A DNA stretch of 64,000 nucleotides, taken from positions 23,191,775-23,255,774 of the forward strand of contig OX387605.1 in NCBI GenBank assembly GCA_947568835.1. Direction: 5' to 3'. The position numbers and the translations under genes are program-made. The notes beneath the pieces are model-generated. The model saw nothing but the letters and a program-made list of their open reading frames with translations, was not told where the DNA came from and made no database searches. The DNA comes from Protonemura montana. Its lineage: Eukaryota > Arthropoda > Insecta > Plecoptera > Nemouridae. Shown here piece after piece: positions 49,937 to 61,436 of this stretch (positions within the stretch are counted from its first letter, which is position 1; each line of letters starts with the position of its first letter).

Positions 49937-50416
49937 CTTTAACGAGGAAGCCCAGGGCATCCATGTTTCTATCCACCACAAAATGGAGAGATAGTGAGTG
50001 GGGGTTTTGCCTTTTGGCCAATATTTCGCTAACTTTGTTTTTAAGAATAGTGTCAGGGAAAGTGCAATTCGGAAGTAACCAGTTGATCTTCATTTTCTTT
50101 CATCATATTTGTAGAATGCATTATCCTCGTCATAGTCACGCATAAAATGAGTATTTTCCGTTTCATCAATCAATGGCTGGAATGCTACTTTAATCAGCTA
50201 ATATTCATCGGGTTCAGAGTAGAAATTAATCTCGATCCAATTGGCGGTAACTATATCCTAGGTAAGCTCGTGGTGGAGCGTGATGGTTGGTAGGTACTTT
50301 TTATACAAGCAAAGAAAACGTGAACGTAGTCAGTAAATGAGGCATTAGAGTAAAAATTAACAGCCATGCACATGAGTGTGTATGAAAGGCTGTAAAGCAA
50401 ATTTTAGATACCTGGT

Positions 50417-50422
50417 TTTATT
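50417..50422 (-). terminator. Candidate polyadenylation signal of NUDT19
   Basis: AATAAA on the minus strand about 320 bases downstream of the NUDT19 stop. If used, the NUDT19 transcript overlaps the 3' end of a long MBTPS1 transcript. Confidence 0.4.
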
Positions 50423-50682
50423 TTATCTACTTGTTTTGTTATGCTATTTTTTCGTCCAATGCCAGTGGTACAGAAAATTGTCCTCGGTATTTTTTAAATA
50501 GCTTTAACTTTGTTTACCCTGGATAGGCTTTTATCCTAGAGGTTGTAGAGCTGCAGCAAAAGTCAGCAGTTTGAAAATAAGAGAATTAAAAAAAAATTGT
50601 TCATGGCAATCAGGCTGGCAATTTCTAGACTGAATGTTCTTTTATCCGTAAGCGACGATCGATTACTTTTTATGTACCGTTA

Positions 50683-50688
50683 AATAAA
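50683..50688 (+). terminator. Candidate polyadenylation signal of MBTPS1
   Basis: AATAAA about 750 bases after the MBTPS1 stop and only 50 bases before the NUDT19 stop codon on the other strand. I see no earlier canonical signal between 49937 and here. Confidence 0.5.
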
Positions 50689-50739
50689 AAAATATCCTTT
50701 TAAAAGTTGCTGCTTTCTTCTTTAAGGTTTCTTTGGCAC

Positions 50740-51947
50740 TTAGAGTTTTGAGGCAGTATCCACTTCATCTTTCAGTGTACACGGAAGTACATCGTTTTCA
50801 TTTGGCGGAATATTTCTGAGGATGATCTTTGTGTGGTCAACACCTCGTAATTCCATTCGATGCAATGTTTCACTGTTGTCTAGAGTTTCTACAACTTCAG
50901 TAATCTTCAGTGGATTTCCGCTCTCATAAACAGGTGAGGTCGGATACTTGTAGTCTCCTTTTAAAAATGACATGGGTTATTTATTTACCTAGGCAACATT
51001 AATTAAAGTGAAGAAGGTAGCTGATAGCAGAGTTTAACTTTAAATTACATACCTGGTAACAAACTCAGTAATCCTGCTGTAGTTTTTATCTGGACTGGCA
51101 TCCACCTTTCACATATCCTAGAATTTTTTTTGGCAGCAAAACTTGATAACTCATCTATTGAGCTGAAACGCTTCAATCTTGAGACTTCGTAGTATTGAGG
51201 TGGTGGAAGCCAAATATCTTTTGAGTTACACAAATGCAAAAGATTGGTGGGATCGCACCATTTAAAACCCATGATTTCAGAGTTGTCAATAAATACCGGT
51301 GGCAGTTGGTCACATGTAGCAATAAAGAAGGCAGTATCAAATCGAACTCGATGTTGAATCGGAGTCAACCAGTTACTCCACAGTTGCAAAGACCACACAT
51401 CTGGATAGCAATGCAGGTATTTACAAAGGTTTATAAATTCTGAAGGATTGTTTTGAACTTTCTTCTGCCACTCTTGAATTTCGCATCCCGCTAAAAACGA
51501 GCACCAAGTAGACGGTGTCTTGTTGTGAACTGAGGCTTCTCTGCATAGTAAAATTCCACTTTCTTCAAATGTTTCTCTGATTGCAGTTATTCGTAGAGAC
51601 AACGCTTTAGGTATATTTTCAGGGTCATTGCTTTGCAAAATTGTTCCTTTAGCAAATGCTGGAGATACAGATGGAAGTATATCTTTCTCAAATCCAAATT
51701 GTGAAAATAAATGTATCCAATCTGTACTTGTGTCTGCTGTATCAACTGCTCCACCAGGAAAAACATAGCTGCCTGGCATAAACGATGTTTTTTTACTACG
51801 CATTAATGTCAGAACTTTATAATTAAAATTACTTTTGTTTTCATGGCTTTTGGTGAACGCTTTTAATTCGGCTCTACTATTGTTTATTAAAGAGCGAGAT
51901 ACAATTATTAAAGTTGCTGCTTCTCTCCAATGCACCTTTGTCGTCAT
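50740..51947 (-). CDS. NUDT19: NUDT19, peroxisomal coenzyme A diphosphatase
   Basis: Nudix hydrolase of the NUDT19 type, which cleaves coenzyme A and its esters to phosphopantetheine forms plus adenosine 3',5'-bisphosphate inside peroxisomes. Two exons, 51947-51053 and 50957-50740, join across G/GTATGT and AAAAG (phase 1) into 370 residues (human 375). Residues 60-66 give the SYVFPGG motif that begins the Nudix fold. Residues 124-132 (RETFEESGI) are the core of the Nudix box, with glutamates 125, 128 and 129 in the metal-binding positions. As in family members, a long insert separates the two parts. The last three residues are SKL, a canonical type 1 peroxisomal targeting signal, which supports both the exon 2 assignment and the location. 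The gene converges on MBTPS1 and diverges from HERPUD. Confidence 0.93.
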
Positions 51948-52635
51948 TTTTATTTAGTATGCCTTGCACTTCAAATGTAGTTCAAATTGATGCTGGTCGA
52001 CAATGACAGCTGATAAGCATATTTCCATTAAAAAGGTCATGTAGTGATGACCACTGTCAAAGTCATGGTCTGATGATATCGTGGTTTAATCATAAAACAC
52101 TTTAAAAGTACGTGTAGAGAGAAGACCTGCCCCGTTATCTGCAACTGAAATGTATAACCTCAAAAACTTGTCGACAAATACACAAGATGGCGAAATGGTA
52201 ATTTCGTGCAACAGTTATGGAACTGAATTTGGAACCTTTTTTGTAAGGCAAATTGAACAAAATATTAAATTTCAAGAAATAAACCTAACTTTTGAAACGC
52301 AGTCGCTCCTATCCCACTTCATAGTAAAACCGATAATTGCAATGAATTCCAGATTAATTTTAAGGCACAGTTCCTTTAAAAATGGCGGTCAGACGCTTAT
52401 TTCATCAGCTGCTTCAATCCATGAGCCAATCAGCACATAAGTAATCATAATCAACAACCAATCAAATCTCGACAAATATCTCACTACAGAGCCTTCGCGT
52501 TTGTCAGTGACATAAGAGTTGTGGTGATATCATTGTTTTCTTAATTGTAACAAGGTACGTCTTTCAGCTTGATCTTGCATTTAAACGCTGTAATAGCAGC
52601 TCAACTATTCTCATATTCTAAATCGTTTGTAAATA
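51948..52635. promoter_or_regulatory. Shared NUDT19/HERPUD divergent promoter region
   Basis: These 688 bases separate the start codons of two divergently transcribed genes, so both promoters should lie here. Two CCAAT boxes occur at 52426-52430 and 52458-52462 near the HERPUD side. I do not see CCACG nine bases after either one, so the vertebrate-type ER stress element (CCAAT-N9-CCACG) is not evident. A 96-codon frame at 52150-52440 is most likely chance. Confidence 0.5.
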
Positions 52636-55600
52636 ATGGAAGGTGCACTGTATGAACCGGAGGTAATGTCACTTTGTAACCTGTTTTTTTGACCTGCTAT
52701 TTCATCTGCTGGCCTACATATTCCAATTCTTCCAATATTTCGGCTACTACGTGTATCTATTCCTCAGTTCACTCGAATACACCAAAATATTTATCTTTTC
52801 TTGTTCGTCGCTCGAGCTGCCTTCGTCTTCGTTCCAGAAATTCTCTAACCAGCCAGTGTGACCTAGGCTAGTGATCTGTCACCTTCAGTGTCCTCACTGT
52901 TTTGATACTCAAAAGTTATTATTACTTGCATAGCACTGCATGTTGTTACACTTACATTACCACATCATCCAATCTGCATTCGGAAACTTAGTCACCCTAT
53001 TCGTAATTTTGCAGCCTAAGTTGCTTGAAAAAATGTGTTGACCAACAGATTGTAATATGCAATTATGACCTTCACTGATAAGACAATATCAAGGCTACAG
53101 TATTGTTGTTTTTCTTGTAGATTTAACTGACTTGTGTTTTATTATACCTATTTCTCATCAATAGTTTTTAATTTAGTTTTGCGTTCTGCTTTCCAGCATC
53201 CCGGATCTACTTCCAGGTCACTGGGATGGATATGCTTGATGTTTCTGTCACACTTATTGTGAAAGCACCAAATCAGCAAATTGAAGATCAAACTATCAAG
53301 TGTGATACCACCTGGTCAATCAGAAAGCTTAAAGGACACCTGGCTGAAGTATATCCAAGTAAACCAGTAAGTATTTATAGCGCTCTAGTGAGCCTGCCTA
53401 CATATAGACTAAAGAAAAAAAATCGTAGTATGTATCTACGTATGATGGTTTTTAGACTCATGTCTACTTGATTTATCCTTAGCACTAGTTTTAACAAAAA
53501 CTATTTGATATGGGTTTGGAATGCTAAGTAAATGACAGCTAAATGTATAATTTCTAAATCTACGAACCTGCTTTTGAAAGCTTTTTTAAACAAAATTTTG
53601 TGAATTTAATAGTGATTTAACATAGAGATCAAAATCACTTCCTACATCTTTGGATGTAAGTTATTGAAGGATTGTAACACTGCTGCATTATTGTAGCATT
53701 ATATGCATTATAGATCACACAAATTTAGAGCAAAGATACTTGGCAAAGAAATAAATCTGTAGATATTATTATGCTGTTACTACATATTATTTAGGTCAAG
53801 CTTCTTATTTGGTAATTATTAATTTCTGAAGCAATCTTGCATTCATTGTTGATGATTACTAGCAAGCAAAGTTATCAAATAATGGTTGAAAAATGACTAG
53901 AGCTTGAAATGTGTCTTTCTTGAACCTCTACTAATGATATCGTGACCGGTTGTAGCGTACTGAAGACCAGAAACTCATCTATTCGGGCCAACTGCTCACC
54001 GACACAGTCATCCTAAAAGACGTCTTGCGGCAATATGAAGGCCAAGACACTCACACTGTTCACCTTGTATGCTCGGCTTCGCGAGATACCGGTCTAAAAC
54101 GCTCGGCCGCGTTGTCCAACCCTCGACCTACCAGGATGAGCGAGGCTGCCAGACAAGACCCACCACCTGCTGCACCTGGTAAAAGAACACTTCACTGTGG
54201 GAGCTTTGTTCGTTTGGCAGAATTATGTCATGTGTTTCGACCAGTGCATTTAGCGCTGATGGTAGCTGGCAAGTCATGGTAAAATCACAGCCATGATAGA
54301 CAGTTGCTAGAATGTGAGATGCTACGTCCCAAAATAGCTTCAGGACTGGGTTGGATTGTCTGTGACTCTGGGGATATTTTTTTGGAAATTGATCCAACTA
54401 TGGCATACCTACGTGTTTTAAAAATGTATATATTTATATATGAGAAAGAGTTTCTCAAGCGGTTAACTTACGCATAATCCATCACAAAACCTCTAACCAA
54501 AGTACCGAATGAGTCAAACAAGCAAAACTTCTTGCAGAGACCGCAGACGAGGCACCAGCAAACGCTGTCCCTGACGCATCCAGCGACGGTATCCGCCAGC
54601 GCTTGTCAGCGTCGTCCATCCCAGCGCGGCCGGCGCAGATCGGCGGCTTCCCCGCGACGGACCCGCGCGCCGCGTGGATGGCCGCGATGGCGCAGCCTTA
54701 CCCGGCTGGAGGCAACGCATACGATCCAAATGCCATGACTCAGCAGATACTTTACATGCAGCAAGCGTACGCCCAGTACATGGCGCAGTACATGCAGATG
54801 TGAGTCAGTTGTTATTAGTTTTACTTCGTAAAGTGAGGAATGGCGAAGTGGTTCAGAGCCGTGGGTGATGTGGTTTGCGGTTTTGCTCTGTTGAGACTTA
54901 TTTGTGATCCCTAAAAGAACTAAAAAAGTCGACGTGTCATCAACGTTGTTGCCGACATCTTCAGGAAATCTTCAAGTTGCTGTCATTATTCATTAGCTAT
55001 ACTACTCAAAGATTGCTACTTATCTCCATAGACACACCCAATTACTAATTAGGCACGTCACAACGCAATACAAATTTAGTTGTACAGTTGTCAGATAATG
55101 CCCTGACTCTTTGTTGGATCAAAATCCTTACCAAACCGTAAAATTTGCCAATAAATTTAATTTTAATTTAAACGTACGGTTATTCTTTTTAACTTGAGAT
55201 TGTAAAATTGCCCATTAGCGGATTGCCCATTAGGATTCACTTAACATTGGTTTGGTGAATTGAGAATAATCACTGCCTTGTCACTAATCACTGTAATTAC
55301 TGTGTTGACTGCGTTAATGTGAATTTGGTATCAAAGATTCAGAAAGGGGTCAAGTAACAAACACACCCACTCGAATTTTGAATGCGCCTTGCATGGTACG
55401 CCTTGCATTGTACTGCCTGCATGGTACGCCTTGGTGGCCTCAAAACGCTTGAACGCTTGTCCCGTAGGATGGCAGCCAACTCCGGCCAAGGGTTTGTCGG
55501 TCGGATGGGCACGATCCCGACAACGCCCCCGCAGCCCGCCCCCGAGAACCCACCCCCAGAAAACAGGGACCGGCCGGAACAACCCCTGCCTGAAGATAAT

Positions 55601-57567
55601 CCCAATATTCCAGGTGAGTTCTCAAAACCTAATAACGGTGTAATGGTATCGTGCATGACTCGACCGGATTGAGCTAGGAAATGTTCAACTTGTGAGTTGA
55701 AGCGGTGAATTGTTTTGCTTTATGTTGAGCTATTTGTGTGGCAATATTTCATATCATCATATGGCAAAGAGAACGTGTGTGAGCCTAGTAAACTTAGGTT
55801 TTTTAGTATAAACTTTGGTTTACGCCATTGTTGTCTACTCGGATGAAGGCTGCAGTTTTGTTGAAGACATTATTGTGGGATAAGCATGATATCTCGTATC
55901 ATATCTTATCAGTCTTATTTTAGGAGTTGTCACAATCATAACCTGTCTACCATTACCTGTCTAATTATAGCTTAGAATTAGAAAATTAATACTTTTATCT
56001 TGTTCTGCTAATTGCTAATGCAATGTAATAATACTTATAATTATAATTTTTACATGGCTTTTACATGTTATTGAATTAGTCATTAGTGATCCATTAAGTC
56101 AGTATCGCTACTTAATCGCTAGTTAATCGCTATCGTGATCAGTCTTGGCCCAATTTGGTAATAAAGTAAAAAATTTTGTTGATAAGGAATTTGATGAGTT
56201 GTTTTTTGTAAATTTTTTGGCAGGTAATTTCTTTTATTACTTTTGGTAGTTTGTTGTTAAATTTGGATCCTATTCACTAAGAAAATAAAACAAATGAAAG
56301 AATACTATCTATCGAGGTTTAGGTAGCCGATTGCAGGTAGGTAGGTGGGCAGGAGTACGTTTTGCAACCAACCATCTCACCTTCAGTAGATAGCTTTTCT
56401 TTCTTTCCTCTTTCCCAATTGGCTTTCTCAATTTTTTGGCCTGTCTACCTTTTTATAATGAAGACCACAGATTTGGTATAGATCAAGAAATGCCAGCAGG
56501 CATTACCGATTAGTAATAGCGAAGACTGAATTGCACCTTCGTTTCGAGAGAAGACGGCGGCACTGAGTGATCGCAGGTGGTGAGTTTTTACGTTGTGTGT
56601 TACAGATGGAGAAGAAGAAGAGAACCGGGGTAACCGCGACTGGCTCGACTGGGTTTACATCCTAAGTCGCGTGATGGTTCTCTTCAGCATCGTCTATTTC
56701 TACTCGTCGCCAACGCGGTTCCTTATGGTCTCGGCTCTCGGCGCACTCATGTATCTGTGAGTCTTCTCCTCAATTTATTTAATTGCTTAAGTAGAAAATA
56801 AAATACTCTCACGTACAACGGAACTCAAATTGCGTTAGCAAAGCCCTAGTCTATAAGTGAGGGTCGTAACAATTAAAATCTTCTGAGGAATAATATGGCA
56901 TAATCATTTTAATCATCATAAGTTTTATTCAGTAATTTTATAGTGGCTTATTAAGATTGACAGAACCTTATTTATGGCTTATTTCTGTACGATTTTGGCT
57001 TTAAAAGTTAATTTGATGTAGGCTTTAACTGTCAGAAAGCCATTGTGAACCATGCAAGAGCTACAAAAAAATGTTCACTGTAAACAAATTCAAAGCGAGC
57101 AAAAAAAAGTCAACTTACATCGAGGCATATAGATTGTGCTAGGTACCAATAAGTAACCGCCAGAGGAACTTGTATTACAATGTTAATATATAAATCCTTA
57201 GTTGTATATAAATAAATAAATAAATAAGAGTGTCCTCTAACCGATTGTTGCCCGTTTCAGTTACCAGGTTGGCTTTTTCCGAGCGCAGCAGATCCTCGCG
57301 GCGCAGGTGGCCGCGGACAACAACAACCACGTGGACGGCGCGCAAGCTGCAGACGACCGCAACCTGCGCGCCCCTACGCCGGTCGAGCCGGCTGACCCCT
57401 TGCAAGACGACTTAGAGTCAGACTCGGAATCGGACGGCGCTGGCAGCACCGATCTCGGGAACGAAGAACGGCCGCAGCCCGAGGAACGACCCGCGTTGCT
57501 AGCGCTGACGTGGACTTTCGTCTCGACGTTCTTCGCGTCGTTGATTCCCGAGCAACCTGGCGTCTGA
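52636..57567 (+). CDS. HERPUD2: HERPUD-family protein (HERPUD2-like), ubiquitin-like ERAD factor
   Basis: ER membrane protein of the HERP family, which recruits ubiquitin-ligase components for ER-associated degradation. Seven exons join in frame to 421 residues (human HERPUD2 406): 52636-52662, 53217-53366, 53956-54178, 54538-54799, 55468-55613, 56606-56756, 57261-57567. A ubiquitin-like domain spans about 16-100 (TLIVKAPNQ, HLAEVYPSKP, KLIYSGQLL). A Met/Gln/Tyr-rich stretch ends exon 4 and a Pro-rich linker fills exon 5. NRDWLDWVYILSR leads into a paired membrane helix (about 288-304 and 308-326). An acidic region and ..FASLIPEQPGV close the protein. The first nine codons come from a tiny exon ending GAG/GTAATG. 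The alternative start is Met at 53226, inside exon 2. It resembles HERPUD2 more than HERPUD1 by linker and tail. Confidence 0.92.
53448..53545 (+). repeat. 98-bp dispersed repeat, copy 1 (HERPUD intron 2)
   Basis: Begins GTTTTTAGACTCATGTCTAC and is nearly identical by eye to 60311-60407 in the same orientation. Shared blocks include TTTAACAAAAACTATTTGA and GAATGCTAAGTAAA. It lies just inside the intron after the second coding exon. Short and without coding capacity; perhaps a small transposon or a fragment of a larger family. Confidence 0.85.
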
Positions 57568-59337
57568 ACCACGCCATGTTGCATGCGGTTTTTTCATGGT
57601 GCTTTGCAACTTTGTTGTTATAAATATTTACATAGTGGGTAGGTGCGGATATGAGGTAGTGTGGGCGGAGTCCTACGTAGAGTGATTGGATGTCGAGCTG
57701 GTGACTTTGGTCCCTGGTTGCTTGTGTACGTGACAGGGTATACAGTGTAAATTCTTGCATAAACTAATAAGCCTCTAAACAATTGGGCCTGTCAACTGAT
57801 TTACCATGATGTGAAGGATTGTTTGTACCTTCAAATACTGAAGGCTAGAAAATATGTTCACTGATATAAAATTGACAGTGATTTTGGAGTGGAAGAGGTT
57901 TCAGTAGCACCCAATGGGTGCTACATATTATTTAACTGTGAACAAGGCCTATTATTGAAAGCTAGCCTTGAATGGAGGAGGCTTCTGGCTTTATACTCTG
58001 TATGCAAATTATTATCAGTCAGTTTGAAGTTTCAACCAATGACCTTTGTTATTTACCTCCTTGCAACCAATGTCGTACCATCTTGTTTAGTGCTCGAGGT
58101 ACAAATTATTACATTCTTGTCCACACGTTATCCTACCTCAAAATTGAAAGCACAAATATTTATTGTACATACTTGGTGTTACAAATTTCACTTCTTGCTG
58201 ACCAGTATCAACAGAATATTGGTTTCATTACCACTTTTAAAAAACTTATCTCATCTTCATACTCTAGTTATGTGTTGTAATACGTTGTTGCTGACAATGC
58301 TAGGAATGCATACCCCGCCAAAGACATGCGTTGTGTACATTTCTCAAATTATCTTATGAAACAAACTGTACAGAGGAGGCTATGGAGATTGATTTTAAAA
58401 TGGCTTTATTTACTTGAATGTTTAAACTAAACATTTTGCTGTTCCTATCGTCATCTTAGATATGTTGTATTTTTGCCCTGATGCCAAAACAATTTCTGAT
58501 TACCCATCGCCAAAATATGTCGTAGAATAGAATGCTAGATTGTTACTGCTGTGAAGATGGTGTCAATTTGATATGGAGCGGAGAGTCGCTGCGTTTTGTA
58601 CGTTTCAGTTTGTTATGGGTACCCAGCGATGTAAAATTCCATGCCTGTTATTGTGATCGTGGATATGCTGTAAAAGGACTGTAAATGGGATTTAATGGAG
58701 ATGATCTGATATTTTCAATTGGACAGAGTAACTAAATTTTAGGCAGTACATGTGGAGATGGTTTTGAACTGCTTTAGAACAAAGTGATTATGATTTAGTT
58801 TATCAACCAACACACCCACATAATTTCATTATTATAAAATTCAACTTTATTTGGTGGCATTGCTATATTTCCTGTTAACTAGCTATACCATATTGCTGTT
58901 ATTATTATTAAAGTGATATCTCAGATAATAAGAAATGTTTTATTTTCCCTCAAGATGCTTCAAGGCTTGCCCTCTTTCTTAATGAACTTAAACTTTCAAA
59001 ATCGACTCAAATAAGACGATTGAAACACAAGCACAGAGTACTTTTCTCGTTCTTTACAACTCGTTAAAACTCGTTCTTTAACAAGTTTTGTTCCAAAAAA
59101 TGTACTTCTTTTTTATTTTTCTTAGTTCCACGCTAAGGGAGCTGCAATGGAAAGTGAGACGTTTTGCTGTTGCACTTGAAGTGTACCCTCTCCACCCGAT
59201 GTGTTGAGATCTTGCACTTTCTTCTCAATGAAAAGAAAGTGAAAGAAAAAAAAACGAACAGGCTTAATAATTGAAGTGCAGAGCTGTGAGATTTCGAAGC
59301 AGTCAGTCCAGTGTGTCGTCGTTCCCAAAGCAGAACA
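57568..59337. other. HERPUD 3' untranslated region and intergenic DNA
   Basis: No second gene is supported. A 156-codon frame at 57889-58359 is hydrophobic and Leu/Thr-rich but overlaps another frame and has no family resemblance, so I read it as chance. An ATTAAA at 58907-58912 is the best polyadenylation signal I find for HERPUD. The final 200 bases should hold the promoter of the next gene. Confidence 0.5.
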
Positions 59338-60011
59338 ATGGAGCTGAGCGTAAGTTTGTCCTTTATTTATGCTCGTTAGATAGGGTAGTTTAGCCGTAGA
59401 TATAGTGCATGTCAAGTAGTTTACATCGAGAGAGTCCTACTGGGCTATGATCTTCAATCCCACAGATCTACACACTGCTGCTGATGACCATTGTCCTCGC
59501 TGGGACGAGTAGCGCTCGACCTCAATTCAATGGAGCAGACATCAATGTTCCGTTCAATATCATGCTGGGTAACACTGATACCCAAACACGGGTTTATCGG
59601 ATTGCGTTTCGCCCTGAAGACGGACTCAAGAACCGAGTGCGATTTCAAGAAAAGCACGGCAAGTTTGGCGAAAGACTGATTGCTAGTTTCGGCCAGGGGA
59701 TATCGCCAGCACAAGCATTGAAACCAGACGACCAGGTTGTCAACCGCAATAACTGGACGGTATGACATCCCTATTTATGAATGTACATGATTTTGTTTCT
59801 TATCTCGTTTAGTTCGTGAGTTTGAGGTTTGCCAATTCTTAGCACAATTTGCTTCGGGTGTGTCTTTTAACTCAGTTGTGTTGTCAATTAATTATTTTCT
59901 CATTTCTTTTAGCTGCGAGACAAAAAGAAGCATCAGTATTATTTTACCGCAATATCTTATGAAGCGACCACTACTCCAAGCGCATTTAGTTCTACAGCAC
60001 CCAGTGCTTAA
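59338..60011 (+). CDS. Small secreted protein of unknown function
   Basis: Three exons (59338-59349, 59466-59759, 59913-60011; donors AGC/GTAAGT and ACG/GTATGA, acceptors CCCACAG and TTTTAG, all phase 0) encode 134 residues. Residues 1-21 form a clear signal peptide (YTLLLMTIVLAG..SSA). The mature part has no cysteine, contains a motif at 61-82 of the form RVxFx(4)GxxGxxLIx(3)GxG, and carries one N-glycosylation sequon (NWT, 100-102) across the second splice. The tail is Ser/Thr/Ala/Pro-rich. The first exon encodes only four residues. A polyadenylation signal is at 60102. The convergent gene downstream shares the motif, so the two look like paralogs. I do not recognise the family; an arthropod-restricted secreted protein is plausible. 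Confidence 0.8.
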
Positions 60012-60101
60012 AAGTTTATTTTGTTTATAAAACAACATCATTTCAAGTCACTCCACACACATTATTAGAAAATATATTCCTTTTCCAATTCATTGATTGT
60101 A

Positions 60102-60107
60102 AATAAA
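60102..60107 (+). terminator. Polyadenylation signal of the secreted-protein gene
   Basis: AATAAA 91 bases after the stop codon at 60011, in AT-rich DNA. Confidence 0.65.
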
Positions 60108-60310
60108 AATGTAATACTCCAATGTGATTAGTCAATTTTAATCACTGGGTTACGTAATTCGATTGCAGTTACCCAATGCGTTCCTTGCGAAACATTTCTT
60201 GGCTCCTTTCACAGAGTTGTGAATCCTGAACATTCTGCAACCCTCACGGCTTATACGCTGATGGTGAAGCATAACCTGCAGACATTCAAAATCTGCGTTC
60301 TGCTGTGATT

Positions 60311-60407
60311 GTTTTTAGACTCATGTCTACTTGATGTAACCTTAGCACCAGGTTTAACAAAAACTATTTGAACTGGGTTTTGAATGCTAAGTAAAGAACA
60401 ACTAAAT
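60311..60407 (+). repeat. 98-bp dispersed repeat, copy 2
   Basis: Partner of 53448-53545, in the same orientation and differing at about a dozen positions by eye. The flanks of the two copies do not match, so these are the limits of the shared segment. Confidence 0.85.
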
Positions 60408-61436
60408 TTCTGTTCGGAAATCTAACCGAAAAAGCAACCAACAATCATCGACGAGAGGTAAAAAGACCGTGTTTAATTTATGGCTTACCTAACCTTTAAT
60501 TGAGTAGGTAGGTATCACGTGTAAACTCGCTTTCCATAAAAAAGTCTAAGAAATCTGCAAGGAATTGTGCATGCAATCCGTGAAACCGGTTCGAATGTAG
60601 CCACCTTAATAAATTAAAGATTAGTATTTATTTACGTTCGGTCTTATTTTGGCCTACATAAAATTGTTAAAACTTGACATTTTCAGTAATCTCTTATTAC
60701 GCCCTAGCGCCGGAATGACCTTCACTGAACGAAGTGGATTATTCTAGAGAAAGCGTTGAAAAATAGTCGAAACTTGATCTACCGAATAAAGTTGTTTTTT
60801 TTACGCGTCAGTTCTTCCTCGTCTTCTTGTCATCATCGTCTATTGGAACTGTACCGTGCGTTCGTAACTGTGTTGTAAACCCGAGACCTCAAAACCCCTC
60901 CCACGATCATCACGATCATTCCAAAAGTGGAGAAAAAAACGCAATATTTTGATTAATACAAATTCAAAAGTAAGTTCACGCAATTCCAATGGTATCAATA
61001 ACATAGAGCGTTTTCGCAATAATTAGATCGTCGTGATATTTCAAGTAGTTATTTATTTTTTATTTGATTAATAGCTCAATAATTACAAAACGTGGATCCT
61101 ACGAACGGCGATTAAAAAAAAATCGATCCATGATGTTCGGAATATTAATTAATGAGATGCATGCAATTGAAATCCGTTTTTGTAATAAATCAAGAAAGAT
61201 TTTGAGCTAAATTCTCTTTGACATACAGCTAGTCAAGACCATTAATCTATGCCTAGACTTACTACAAGCTAACCCTATTTCACCACATTCATGGAATGGC
61301 GTGCAGCAATATTGATACACTTGACCTCAACTGCCGACGTTCCGGTGGCCAGTGGTGCATAGAACCAACAAGCCTAAAGCACTTACACACATCAGTCATT
61401 TCACTTTCCTCTTCCTCCGTGGAGAGCCGGCTGTCC
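60408..61436. other. Interval between two convergent secreted-protein genes
   Basis: No supported gene. It is AT-rich. The minus-strand gene to the right should end here, and AATAAA on the minus strand at 61057-61052 is a candidate polyadenylation signal for it. Confidence 0.5.
61052..61057 (-). terminator. Candidate polyadenylation signal of minus-strand gene
   Basis: AATAAA on the minus strand about 380 bases beyond the stop codon at 61437-61439. Confidence 0.35.

Noticed and set aside
52150-52440. 96-codon ORF between NUDT19 and HERPUD
   Set aside because: It lies in the shared promoter interval, with no similarity to a known family and no polyadenylation or splice context.
57889-58359. 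156-codon hydrophobic ORF downstream of HERPUD
   Set aside because: It sits in the likely HERPUD 3' untranslated region, overlaps another open frame, and has the composition of AT-rich noncoding DNA.
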